A stretch of DNA of 64,000 nt, taken from DATFDN01 sp963767645. Its GTDB lineage: Bacteria; Pseudomonadota; Alphaproteobacteria; Acetobacterales; Acetobacteraceae. Within the stretch, counting starts at the first letter, position 1; each line of letters opens with the position of its first letter. Below the pieces are notes generated by a model that worked only from the letters and a program-made list of their open reading frames with translations, ran no database searches and had not been told where the DNA came from. Position numbers and translations under genes: made by a program. The DNA is taken from contig CAVYEW010000004.1 of assembly GCA_963767645.1 (NCBI GenBank), positions 124,001 through 188,000 on the forward strand. The letters are read 5' to 3'. Below, in pieces: positions 19,029 through 26,756 of the stretch.

Positions 19029-19807
19029 GCGCCGGCCTGCGCCTCTCCGTGCAGGGCGTGTCGCACGCCTATCGGTCCCTTGCCGTGCTGGAAGACGTCA
19101 CGCTGCATGCCGAACCTGGTCAGGTCCTGGTGCTGGTCGGTCCCTCGGGCTGCGGCAAGTCCACGCTGCTCGGCATCATGGGCGGCATGATTCAGGCTTC
19201 GCGCGGCATCGTGCGCGTCGAAGGCGCGGCGGCCGAGGACTGCCTGAACCCGCTCACCTATGTCTTCCAGGATTTCGCCCTGCTGCCGTGGCGCACCGTG
19301 GCGGGCAATGTCGCCCTGCCGCTCGAGGGGAAGCTGCCGCGCCAAGCGCGATCTGAGCGGGTGGCGGAGGTGCTGCGCCTCGCCGGTCTGTCGGAGTTCG
19401 CGCGCGCTTGGCCGCGCCAGCTCTCGGGAGGGATGCGCCAGCGTGTCGGCATCGCGCGTGCGCTGGCGGTGCGTCCCGCGTGCCTGCTGATGGATGAGCC
19501 GCTCTCGGCGCTGGATGCGCAGACGCGGGATCTGTTGTTGGAGGAGTTCGGATCGCTGATCGCGCGCGCCGCTACCACGACCGTCTATGTCACTCACAAC
19601 CTCGCCGAAGCGGTGCGCCTCGGCCAGCAGATCGCGGTACTGTCACGAAGGCCCGGCCGGGTGCGCGAGATCATCCGCATCGATCGGCCGGTTTCCGGCC
19701 GGGCGGTCGGCGATCCCGAACTGGCGCGCATCGAGCGCCGCCTGTGGCACCTGATCCGCGACGATGCCGCCGCGGCCGAGCGGGAGATCGACCATGCGAC
19801 CGAGTGA
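19025..19807 (+). CDS. ABC transporter ATPase, SsuB/TauB/NrtD type
   Basis: A 260-residue ATPase that powers the second importer. Walker A is GPSGCGKST (about 39-47), Q-loop YVFQDFALLPWRTV, signature LSGGMRQRVGIARAL, Walker B CLLMDEPLSALDAQTRDLL and H-loop VTHNLAEAVRL. The C-terminal tail with RPGRVREIIRIDRP is typical of the sulfonate/nitrate group. It overlaps the preceding binding-protein gene by four bases and the following permease by 14 bases. Confidence 0.9.
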   Translation: MSAGLRLSVQGVSHAYRSLAVLEDVTLHAEPGQVLVLVGPSGCGKSTLLGIMGGMIQASRGIVRVEGAAAEDCLNPLTYVFQDFALLPWRTVAGNVALPLEGKLPRQARSERVAEVLRLAGLSEFARAWPRQLSGGMRQRVGIARALAVRPACLLMDEPLSALDAQTRDLLLEEFGSLIARAATTTVYVTHNLAEAVRLGQQIAVLSRRPGRVREIIRIDRPVSGRAVGDPELARIERRLWHLIRDDAAAAEREIDHATE

Positions 19808-20585
19808 TGGCGAGGTGCGCTTTCGCGGCGCGGGATTCGCGCCGCGCGATCGCCCGCTGGCCGCAGTGGCCACGCTGCTCGTTCTGCTTGCGCTTTGGCA
19901 GGCAGGAAGCTCGTTCGGGCTGATCCCGAGCCTGTTCCTTCCCTCGCCCGCGGGCATCGCGCGCGCGCTGCTCGCGCTTGGGATCAGTGGCGAGCTATGG
20001 GGCCATCTGCAAGCCTCACTGCTGCGGCTGGCCGTCGGATGGACCCTCGGCACGCTTGGCGGCATTGCGCTCGGCCTCGGCGTCGGACTGTTCACGCTGC
20101 TACGCTCGCCGGGAATGGCGGTGGTCTCGGCGCTGTTCCCAATCCCGAAGATTGCGCTGGTGCCGCTGTTCATCATCTGGTTCGGCATCGGCGAAGGCTC
20201 GAAGATCGCCACTATCGCGTTCGGCGTGTTCTTCCCGACGGTGATCGGCACGGCCGGCGGGGTGGACAACGTGGCGCGCAGCCTGATCCGCATGGGACAG
20301 AGCTTCGGGCTGTCGCGCACGGCGATCATCGCGAAGATCGTGCTGCCGGAGGCGCTGCCGGCGATCCTGAGCAACATGCGGATCACCGCCTCGATCGCGA
20401 TCGTGCTGCTGGTCGCAGCGGAAATGATCGGCGCACAGCGCGGGATCGGCGCGTTCGTGCTGGCCGAAGGGAATCTCTACGATACGGATGGGCTGCTTGC
20501 CGGCATCGTCGTGCTTTCGCTTCTCGGGCTGGCGGTATCGTGGCTGATCTCGCGGATCGAGCGCGCGCTGCTCGGCTGGCGGTGA
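19794..20585 (+). CDS. ABC transporter permease, SsuC/TauC type
   Basis: A 263-residue permease with about six membrane helices. The family marks are LFLPSPAGIARALLAL, the helix pair around GWTLGTLGGIALGLGVGL, FPIPKIALVPLFIIWFGIGE (cytoplasmic coupling region) and the conserved loop FGLSRTAIIAKIVLPEALPAI. ATG 19794 is used because it yields the normal family N-terminus; an earlier in-frame start would extend the overlap with the ATPase gene. It is the last gene of the double-importer operon and is convergent with the carbonic anhydrase gene. Confidence 0.88.
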   Translation: MRPSDGEVRFRGAGFAPRDRPLAAVATLLVLLALWQAGSSFGLIPSLFLPSPAGIARALLALGISGELWGHLQASLLRLAVGWTLGTLGGIALGLGVGLFTLLRSPGMAVVSALFPIPKIALVPLFIIWFGIGEGSKIATIAFGVFFPTVIGTAGGVDNVARSLIRMGQSFGLSRTAIIAKIVLPEALPAILSNMRITASIAIVLLVAAEMIGAQRGIGAFVLAEGNLYDTDGLLAGIVVLSLLGLAVSWLISRIERALLGWR

Positions 20586-20589
20586 GCGG

Positions 20590-21153
20590 CTATCTCCCCA
20601 ACCCCGCCCGATAGCGCGCCGCCAGCCCGCGATAGACCACCGCGTTGCGGTCGAACCCGCTCCGCTCGGCCTCGTCCATCACACGGCGCAGCTTGGCGGG
20701 GCTGCCGGTCCACAGCTCGCGCTTTCCGATCACCTTGCCGGGGGTGAGCAGCCCGGAGGCGCCAAGCATCCCCTCTTCCTCGATCACCGCGTCATCGAGC
20801 ACGACGGAGCCCATGCCGACAAAGGCGCGATCCTTCAACGTGCAGGCATGGATGATGGCGGCGTGGCCTACCGTCACATCGTCGCCGATCGTGGTGGGCG
20901 AAGCGTCGTCGACGTGGATGATGGTGCCGTCCTGGATGTTGGTGCGCGCGCCGATGCGGATCGTGTTGGTGTCGCCGCGGATCACGCAGCCGAACCACAC
21001 GCCCAATTCCGGGCCGATCTCCACGTTGCCGATCACCGCCGCGTTCGGCGCGATGAAGGCGGTCGGATGTACGCGCGGTGCAACGCCGTCGAGCAGATAG
21101 AGCGGGCCGGCGCCGTTGACCGGCTCGAGGCGCCCGAGTTGCAGCTCAGCCAT
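20590..21153 (-). CDS. Gamma-class carbonic anhydrase family protein
   Basis: A 187-residue left-handed beta-helix protein of the gamma-carbonic anhydrase/YrdA/PaaY group. Hexapeptide repeats run from HPTAFIAPNAAVIGNVEIG to about residue 150. The zinc ligands are visible as His in TIIHVDD and the two in VGHAAIIHAC, and the RGDTNTIRIG strand is intact. Start ATG 21153 is preferred over an upstream GTG because GGAGG lies six bases before it. The start region overlaps the 3' end of argC, so it is co-transcribed with it. Activity may be CO2 hydration or may be lost, as in several homologues. Confidence 0.87.
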   Translation of the reverse strand: MAELQLGRLEPVNGAGPLYLLDGVAPRVHPTAFIAPNAAVIGNVEIGPELGVWFGCVIRGDTNTIRIGARTNIQDGTIIHVDDASPTTIGDDVTVGHAAIIHACTLKDRAFVGMGSVVLDDAVIEEEGMLGASGLLTPGKVIGKRELWTGSPAKLRRVMDEAERSGFDRNAVVYRGLAARYRAGLGR

Positions 21154-22084
21154 CCGCACCCTCCGTGTCGATGCCCAGCATCAGGCAGAGATTCTGCACC
21201 GCGGCGCCCGACGCGCCCTTGCCCAGATTGTCGAGCCGCGCGACAAGCACCGCCTGGCGGTGCGTCTCATTGGCATGGACGAACAGCTCCAGCCGGTTGG
21301 TGCCGTTCAGCGCCTGCGGCTCCAATTTCCCCGACGGATCGGGCCTGGCGACCCGGATCGTATCCGTTCCGGCGTAGCGCGCCTCCAAGGCCGCCTGAAG
21401 CTCGGCGCCCGATGGCTTTCCCGGCAGCATGTCCAGATGCAGCGGGATGGAGACCAGCATCCCCTGCCGGAAGTGCCCCACCGAAGGCACGAAGATCGGC
21501 CGGCGCGTCAGCCCGCCATAGGCCTGGGTCTCCGGCACGTGCTTGTGCTCCAGCCCCAGCGCATACAGCTCGAATGGCGGCCCGCCGTCGCGTTCATGCG
21601 CCTCGATCAGGGCCCGCCCGCCGCCAGAGTAGCCGCTGACAGCGTTGATGCAAACAGGATGGTCGGGCGCCAGCAGCCCGGCATCCACCAGCGGGCGGAT
21701 CAGGGCGATGGCGCCCGTGGGATAGCAGCCGGGATTGGCAACCTTGCGCGCCTTGGCGATGCGCTCCGCCTGTCCGGGGGCGAGTTCGGCGAAGCCATAG
21801 GTCCAGTCGGGATGCACGCGGTGCGCGGTGCTCGCGTCGAGCAGCCGAGGCGCCTGGTTGCCGAGAGCGTCCGCGAGCGCCACGGACTCGCGCGCCGCGT
21901 CATCGGGCAGGCACAAGATGACGAGATCGACCTCGGCCATGATCTCGCGCCGTGCGCCAGCATCCTTACGGCGCTCATTCGGCAAGCTGCGCAGTTCCAC
22001 CGCGGACAGCGCCCGCAGCCGGTCACGGATGCCGAGCCCGGTCGTTCCGGCCTCTCCGTCGATGAACACAAGCGGCCTGCCCAT
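21146..22084 (-). CDS. argC: N-acetyl-gamma-glutamyl-phosphate reductase (type 2)
   Basis: A 312-residue enzyme of arginine biosynthesis that reduces N-acetylglutamyl phosphate to the semialdehyde with NADPH. It starts RPLVFIDGEAGTTGLGIRDR, has the LVILCLPDDAARE nucleotide-domain segment and the catalytic cysteine in VANPGCYPTGAIAL. LGLEHKHVPET and VSIPLHLDM are typical of the short alphaproteobacterial ArgC. The gene follows rpsI by about 60 bp, the usual alphaproteobacterial arrangement, and probably shares the ribosomal-protein promoter. Confidence 0.94.
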   Translation of the reverse strand: MGRPLVFIDGEAGTTGLGIRDRLRALSAVELRSLPNERRKDAGARREIMAEVDLVILCLPDDAARESVALADALGNQAPRLLDASTAHRVHPDWTYGFAELAPGQAERIAKARKVANPGCYPTGAIALIRPLVDAGLLAPDHPVCINAVSGYSGGGRALIEAHERDGGPPFELYALGLEHKHVPETQAYGGLTRRPIFVPSVGHFRQGMLVSIPLHLDMLPGKPSGAELQAALEARYAGTDTIRVARPDPSGKLEPQALNGTNRLELFVHANETHRQAVLVARLDNLGKGASGAAVQNLCLMLGIDTEGADG

Positions 22085-22145
22085 GCGCGCTCCTCGGATG
22101 AAGTGCGATCAGCGTAGCGGCATCACGCCGGCGCGCAAACGCATC

Positions 22146-22658
22146 TCACCGCTTGCTGAACTGGAAGCTCCGCCGCGCCTTCGCCTTGCCGTACTTCTTC
22201 CGCTCCACCACGCGCGGGTCGCGGGTCAGGAACCCGGCAACCTTCAGGATGCCGCGCAGGTCCGGCTCGTAATAGGTCAGCGCCCGGCTGATCCCGTGCC
22301 GCACCGCGCCTGCCTGCCCCGAAAGCCCGCCGCCCGTCACCGAGCAATTTACGTCGAACTGGTTGTAGCGGTCCGCCACCAGGAACGGCTGGGTAATCAG
22401 CATCCGCAGCACCGGTCGAGCGAAGTACTGCGCCGCCGGCTTGTCGTTGACGGTGATCGTGCCCTTGCCAGGTTTGACCCAGACCCGCGCCACCGCGTTC
22501 TTGCGCCGGCCGGTGGCATAGGACCGTCCGAGGGCGTCGCGCTTCGGCTCCCGCCTGGTCTGATCGCCCGGCGCCGCGCCGGGAACGCTTGCCGGCGCGG
22601 CTTGCGCCAGCAAGTCCTTCAGGTCTGCGAGGGAACGGCTCGGCTGGCTTCCCGACAT
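22146..22658 (-). CDS. rpsI: 30S ribosomal protein uS9
   Basis: A 170-residue small-subunit protein. The core from about residue 45 is unmistakable: GRSYATGRRKNAVARVWVKP, GKGTITVNDKPAAQYF, GGGLSGQAGAVRHGISRAL and the basic C-terminal tail ending FQFSKR, which reaches the decoding centre. The first 40 residues are an Ala/Pro-rich extension (KDLLAQAAPASVPGAA) not found in E. coli S9 but common in related alphaproteobacteria. It starts five bases after the rplM stop, the standard rplM-rpsI pair. Confidence 0.97.
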   Translation of the reverse strand: MSGSQPSRSLADLKDLLAQAAPASVPGAAPGDQTRREPKRDALGRSYATGRRKNAVARVWVKPGKGTITVNDKPAAQYFARPVLRMLITQPFLVADRYNQFDVNCSVTGGGLSGQAGAVRHGISRALTYYEPDLRGILKVAGFLTRDPRVVERKKYGKAKARRSFQFSKR

Positions 22659-22663
22659 TGCGC

Positions 22664-23128
22664 TCAGGCCCTCTTGTTCTTCGGATTCATGGCTGCGACG
22701 TCCAGCGTGCTCGGCTGCTGGCCGCCATGCGGGTGCTCCGCCCCTGGATAGACATAGAGATGCTTCATCTGGCGGCGTTGCAGCGGTCCGCGCGTGATCA
22801 TGCGCTCCACCGCCTTTTGCACCACCCGCTCGGGATAGCGGCTCTCCAGGCGCTGGCGCGTGGTGCGTCCCTTGATCCCGCCGGGATAGCCGGTGTGCCA
22901 GTAGAACACAGACTGATCGGCCTTGTTGCCGGTGACGCGCACCTTGGCCGCGTTCACCACGACGATGTTGTCGCCGCAATCGACATGCGGCGTGAACTGC
23001 GGCTTGTGCTTGCCGCGGAGCCGCATGGCGATGATCGAGGCGAGCCGGCCAAGCACGACGCCCTCGGCATCGATCAGCACCCAGTCCTTGCTCACCTCCG
23101 TTGGCTTCAACGACGGGGTGGTCTTCAT
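22664..23128 (-). CDS. rplM: 50S ribosomal protein uL13
   Basis: A 154-residue large-subunit protein that binds 23S rRNA early in assembly. Motifs are DWVLIDAEGVVLGRLAS, RGKHKPQFTPHVDCGDNIVV, HTGYPGGIKGRTTRQRLE and RMITRGPLQRRQMKHLYVYP. ATG 23128 is preceded by GAGG at a good distance, and upstream in-frame starts lie inside the promoter region. A strong sigma-70-like promoter and a 20-bp palindrome lie directly upstream. Confidence 0.97.
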   Translation of the reverse strand: MKTTPSLKPTEVSKDWVLIDAEGVVLGRLASIIAMRLRGKHKPQFTPHVDCGDNIVVVNAAKVRVTGNKADQSVFYWHTGYPGGIKGRTTRQRLESRYPERVVQKAVERMITRGPLQRRQMKHLYVYPGAEHPHGGQQPSTLDVAAMNPKNKRA

Positions 23129-23153
23129 GCGCGATCCCTCGAAACAGGCGCGG

Positions 23154-23182
23154 CTTATCGCGGCAAAGCCGTGCTGCGTCAA
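23154..23182 (-). promoter_or_regulatory. Sigma-70-like promoter of rplM-rpsI
   Basis: On the minus strand TTGACG (23182-23177) and GATAAG (23159-23154) are separated by exactly 17 bases, close to the housekeeping consensus. The rplM start codon is about 25 bases downstream of the -10 box. It is the best sigma-70-like site I found in the window. Confidence 0.7.
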
Positions 23183-23193
23183 GGGGCTGGCCT

Positions 23194-23213
23194 TGTGGTA
23201 TTATGCTACCACA
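23194..23213. promoter_or_regulatory. 20-bp palindrome upstream of the rplM promoter, possible operator
   Basis: TGTGGTA and TACCACA form a perfect 7+6+7 inverted repeat in an AT-richer patch. It sits between the argJ stop and the -35 box of rplM. There is no T-tract on either side, so a terminator is unlikely. The form resembles operators of ribbon-helix-helix or AbrB-type antitoxins, but no such gene is nearby. Confidence 0.45.
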
Positions 23214-23217
23214 GCAC

Positions 23218-24447
23218 TCAGGAGCGATACGATCCGTTGATGTCGATGTAGCCGTGCGTCAGGTCGCACGTCCACGCCGTCGCCTTGCCGCGCCCGATGC
23301 CGAGATCGATCTCGATATGCACCTCGCGGCCCTTCATGTGCGCGACCACCGGGGCCTCGTCATAGCCGGGCACTACCGCGCCCTCGCGGGCCATCCAGGT
23401 GCCGCCGACAGCGATCGAGAGTGTGTCGCGGTCGGCCGGCTCGCCGGCCTTGCCCACCGCCATGACGATGCGCCCCCAGTTCGCGTCCTCGCCGGCGATG
23501 GCGGTCTTCACCAGCGGCGAGTTCGCCACCGCCATGGCGACCTTCCTGGCCGAGCGCGACGAGGCCGCGCCGGTGACGTCGATGCGCACCAGCTTCTGCG
23601 CGCCCTCTCCGTCGCGCACCACCTGAAGCGCGAGATCGAGCAGGAGATCGTCCAGCTTCTCGGCGAAGTCGGCCAGCACGCGGCCGCTGTCAGCAGGCAC
23701 GCGCGGATGCTGGATCTGGCCGGTCGCGAACAGCAGCACGGTGTCGGAGGTGGAGGTGTCGGAGTCGACGGTAGTGCGGTTGAAGCTCGTATCGACGCCG
23801 CGGCGAAGCAGCGCGTCGAGCGCGGCGGCCGGGATCTTGGCGTCGGTCGCAACAAAGCAAAGCATTGTCGCCATGTCGGGCGCGATCATGCCGCTGCCCT
23901 TGGCGATGCCGTTGATGCGCACCTCCGTATCTTCGATGCGCGCCACGCGGGTTGCCGCTTTGGCGAAGGTGTCGGTGGTCATGATGCCGCGCGCGGCATC
24001 GCCCCAAGCATCGTCGCGCAGCGACGCGTGCAGGCCGGGGAGTGCGGCTACCAGCTTCTCATGCTGCAGCACCTCCCCGATGACGCCCGTCGACGCGAGA
24101 AAGACCTGCTTGGTCGGGCAGCCTACCAGCTCGGCGGCAGCCCCCGCCGTGGCGGCGCAGGCTTTCCGTCCGGCCTGGCCAGTGAAGACGTTGGCGTTCC
24201 CGGCGTTCACCACGACAGCGCGCGCCTTGCCGCTCTTCAGCGCGGCGCGGCACCAGTCCACCGGCGCTCCTGGGCAGCGGCTTCGCGTGAACACGCCGGC
24301 CGCCGTGGTTCCGGCGGCGAGTTCCATCATCACCAGGTCGGTGCGGTCGCGATAGCGGATGCCGGCCGCCGCCGCGCCCAGGCGAACCCCGGCCAGCGCC
24401 GGAAGCTCCGGCATCTGAACCGCTAGCGGCGAGACGGGCATATCCAT
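23218..24447 (-). CDS. argJ: Bifunctional ornithine acetyltransferase/N-acetylglutamate synthase
   Basis: A 409-residue arginine-biosynthesis enzyme that recycles the acetyl group from acetylornithine to glutamate. The precursor self-cleaves at the conserved Ala/Gly-Thr or related site; here the diagnostic KGSGMIAPDMATML precedes the nucleophile region. AVVVNAGNANVFTGQAG, STGVIGEVL, VDSDTSTSDTVLLFATG and the end DLTHGYIDINGSYRS are all typical. The usual nucleophile Thr is seen within the MIAPDMATML segment. It precedes rplM on the same strand but rplM has its own promoter. Confidence 0.94.
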   Translation of the reverse strand: MDMPVSPLAVQMPELPALAGVRLGAAAAGIRYRDRTDLVMMELAAGTTAAGVFTRSRCPGAPVDWCRAALKSGKARAVVVNAGNANVFTGQAGRKACAATAGAAAELVGCPTKQVFLASTGVIGEVLQHEKLVAALPGLHASLRDDAWGDAARGIMTTDTFAKAATRVARIEDTEVRINGIAKGSGMIAPDMATMLCFVATDAKIPAAALDALLRRGVDTSFNRTTVDSDTSTSDTVLLFATGQIQHPRVPADSGRVLADFAEKLDDLLLDLALQVVRDGEGAQKLVRIDVTGAASSRSARKVAMAVANSPLVKTAIAGEDANWGRIVMAVGKAGEPADRDTLSIAVGGTWMAREGAVVPGYDEAPVVAHMKGREVHIEIDLGIGRGKATAWTCDLTHGYIDINGSYRS

Positions 24448-24486
24448 GGTCGTCCTCTCCTCGGCGTGCCGGAGATTCCCCCGGCG

Positions 24487-25422
24487 CTATTTGGCGGATG
24501 GTCCCTGCGTAGCCTCCGCCGCACGGATCGGCGTGCCGTCCGGGTTGAATTTCTCGACCTTCACCCCCTGCAGCGCCTGGGCCACTACCTTCTCCGCCGC
24601 CTCCTGCGCCATGCGCTGGCGCAGCTCGGTTTTTGCCTCATCAAAGCTCGGCGGCTTGTCCTGCCGGCGTTCCGTCACCTTGATGACGTGCCAGCCGAAC
24701 TGCGTATGCACGGGCGTCTGCGTCACCTGGCCTGGCTGCAGGGCGAACGCGGCGGCGGCAAATTCCGGCACCATGTCCTCTTTCTTGAAGAAGCCAAGAT
24801 CATCGCCTCCCCCGGCTGCCTTGTCCTTGCTGTATGTCTTGGCAAGCGCGTCGAAGTCGGCGCCCTTCTGGATCTGGGCGATGATGTCCTTCGCCTGGGC
24901 CTCGGAGTCGACCAGGATGTGCTTGGCATGCACCTCCTCGGTGCCCGGCTTGTTGGCGATGTCCTTCTCATATCGAGCGCGCACCGCCTGGTCGGTGATT
25001 TGCGGCTGAACCTCCTTCATCAGGAGGGCGCGCTGCAGGGCGGAATCCTCGGCCAGTTGAACCTGGCGCTGCACGTCCGGGTCCTTGTCGAGACCCATGC
25101 GGTGAGCTTCGGCAACCAGCGCATCCTGGTCGATCATGCGGTCGAGCAGCATCGGGTAGAGCACCTGGTCCGGCATGCTGCGCAGATTGGGCGGCAAGGT
25201 CGCGGCGGCGCTGCGCAGGTCGCTCAGGCGGATTTCCTGGTCGCCGACACGGGCGAGGACCGGATCGCCCGCGGGCTTGCCGGCCTGCTGTCCGGCAGCG
25301 CCTTGCTGTGCGTCGGCGGCTGGCGGCGCGGGCGCCGCTTGCGCCAGTGCTTCTCCGGCGGGGGCGGCGAGGGCGAGGCAAAGGATAGACAGTCCGGCCG
25401 CTGCATCAAGGCGAAAGGTCAT
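24487..25422 (-). CDS. Parvulin-type peptidyl-prolyl cis-trans isomerase (SurA/PrsA-like)
   Basis: A 311-residue exported chaperone that helps proteins fold in the periplasm. A Sec signal runs LDAAAGLSILCLALAAPAGE to about residue 28 (ALAQA). A Pro/Ala/Gln-rich linker precedes a SurA-like N-domain (VLARVGDQEIRLSDLRSAAA). The parvulin domain spans about 165-265 with VHAKHILVDSEAQAKDIIAQ, GGGDDLGFFKKEDMVPEF and TQFGWHVIKVTERR. Start ATG 25422 is preferred because AGGAG lies five bases upstream; the codon before it is GTG. Divergent from the isomerase-like gene that follows. Confidence 0.9.
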   Translation of the reverse strand: MTFRLDAAAGLSILCLALAAPAGEALAQAAPAPPAADAQQGAAGQQAGKPAGDPVLARVGDQEIRLSDLRSAAATLPPNLRSMPDQVLYPMLLDRMIDQDALVAEAHRMGLDKDPDVQRQVQLAEDSALQRALLMKEVQPQITDQAVRARYEKDIANKPGTEEVHAKHILVDSEAQAKDIIAQIQKGADFDALAKTYSKDKAAGGGDDLGFFKKEDMVPEFAAAAFALQPGQVTQTPVHTQFGWHVIKVTERRQDKPPSFDEAKTELRQRMAQEAAEKVVAQALQGVKVEKFNPDGTPIRAAEATQGPSAK

Positions 25423-25565
25423 CACGTCTCCTGTGTGTCCTGAATTGCGGTTTTATGGCCGAACCGCCTCTCCCTCACAAGCGAAGGGGGTTCTGCTTGG
25501 TCCCGCGGCTTGTGCCGCTGATGAGCCCAGACGAGAGTGCGGCTGCGCCTTCAAGGAGATCGGCT

Positions 25566-26165
25566 TTGCATATCGACTATTACGTTTCGCTGAATTCGCC
25601 CTGGACGCATCTTGGCGCCGCGAGGCTGGAGACGATGGCAGCGCGGCACGGCGCCAGCATGCGCATCTTCCCGGTCGATTTCGGCTCCATCTTCCCGGCC
25701 TCGGGCGGGCTGCCCTTGCCGAAACGGGCACCGCAGCGTCAGGCGTACCGCCTGATGGAGCTGGAGCGGTGGCGCCAGCATCTCGGCATCCCAATCCACA
25801 TCAGGCCGAAATTCTTCCCGGCCAACGAGGCGCTGGCGGCGCAGTGCGTGATCGCCGCACGCGAGACGGTCGGCGACGCTCCGGCCATCGCGCTGGCGCA
25901 TCGCGTGCTGAAGGCGCTCTGGGAGGAGGAGCAGGACACGGGCGACCCGTCGACCCTCGCTCGGCTGATCGCCGAGATCGGTCTCGACACATCCGCCCTG
26001 ACCAAATTGGGCGCCGAGGAGCGGTGGGCGGAACGGCGTGCCCGCGACACGCAAGACGCCCTGGCGCGCCGCGTTTTCGGTGCCCCGAGCTATGTCATCG
26101 GCGACGAGATTTTCTGGGGGCAGGATCGGCTGGAATTCGTCGAGCGCCGGTTGGCTGCGGGCTGA
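25566..26165 (+). CDS. 2-hydroxychromene-2-carboxylate isomerase/DsbA-family protein
   Basis: A 199-residue thioredoxin-fold protein of the GST-kappa/HCCA isomerase group, which uses glutathione in aromatic degradation. Marks are the catalytic Ser in YYVSLNSPWTHLGAAR, the inserted helical domain with YRLMELERWRQHLGIP, FFPANEALAAQCVIAARE, and the cis-Pro loop VFGAPSYVIGDEIFWGQDRL. The start is TTG 25566, chosen because AAGGAG (25553-25558) lies seven bases upstream and gives the usual family length. An ATG further upstream would add an unrelated extension. The physiological substrate is unknown; no naphthalene pathway genes are nearby. Confidence 0.82.
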   Translation: MHIDYYVSLNSPWTHLGAARLETMAARHGASMRIFPVDFGSIFPASGGLPLPKRAPQRQAYRLMELERWRQHLGIPIHIRPKFFPANEALAAQCVIAARETVGDAPAIALAHRVLKALWEEEQDTGDPSTLARLIAEIGLDTSALTKLGAEERWAERRARDTQDALARRVFGAPSYVIGDEIFWGQDRLEFVERRLAAG

Positions 26166-26174
26166 GCGGACGCG

Positions 26175-26621
26175 TTATCGGGTGCGTGGCCGCCGGGCGG
26201 GAAGGGGCGCGTCGCCGCGTCGGATCGCCAGCCCCAGGTTCAGGCTCTCCGCCACCCGCTTGGCCCGGACACGAAACACCTCGGCCTGGTCCGGCGTGCA
26301 AAGCTCGCCCAGCGTCTCCTCGAACAGCCCAAGCCAGGTCCGGAAGTGCGTGGGCCCGAGCGGGGGAAGCTTGAGATGCACCTCGAACGGCTCGCCCTTG
26401 TAGCGCCCGGTCATCAGCGTCAGCGAGGACCAGAAGGCGCATAGCCGATCGATATGCTCCGGCCAGTCCGCCACCGCCTCGTTGAAGATCGGCCCGAGCA
26501 GGGGATCGCGGCGCACCTTCGCGTAGAAGCTTTGGACCACGGACCGAACGAGTGCCTCGTCGATCCCGACCGCGAGCCCCGGTGAGGCCGGATGTGCTCC
26601 GCGCAGGGCGACGTCCGCCAT
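26175..26621 (-). CDS. Group III truncated haemoglobin
   Basis: A 148-residue truncated globin. Characteristic group III pieces are VRSVVQSFYAKVRRDPLLGP, IFNEAVADWPEHIDRLCAFW, SLTLMTGRYKGEPFEVHLKL and LGPTHFRTWLGLFEETL. The proximal haem histidine is most likely in the THF segment or the preceding VHLKL helix. Group III globins bind O2, CO or NO; a role in redox or NO chemistry is proposed but not settled. A strong GAGGAG lies six bases before ATG 26621. It is convergent with the isomerase-like gene. Confidence 0.87.
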   Translation of the reverse strand: MADVALRGAHPASPGLAVGIDEALVRSVVQSFYAKVRRDPLLGPIFNEAVADWPEHIDRLCAFWSSLTLMTGRYKGEPFEVHLKLPPLGPTHFRTWLGLFEETLGELCTPDQAEVFRVRAKRVAESLNLGLAIRRGDAPLPARRPRTR

Positions 26622-26756
26622 CCCCCACTCCTCAAGGCTGTGATGGAGCGGATGTGTACCGATCAGGGCGGCGCGTCAATCGACGGAAGTGCTGCCATGC
26701 GCGAGGCGGGGCACTCTGCTTGCCCGATCGTCCGCGCCCACGCTACGTAGCGGGCC

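Noticed and set aside
23194..23213. The palindrome as an argJ terminator
   Set aside because: The stem is AT-rich, and neither side has a T-tract; a protein-binding site is more likely.
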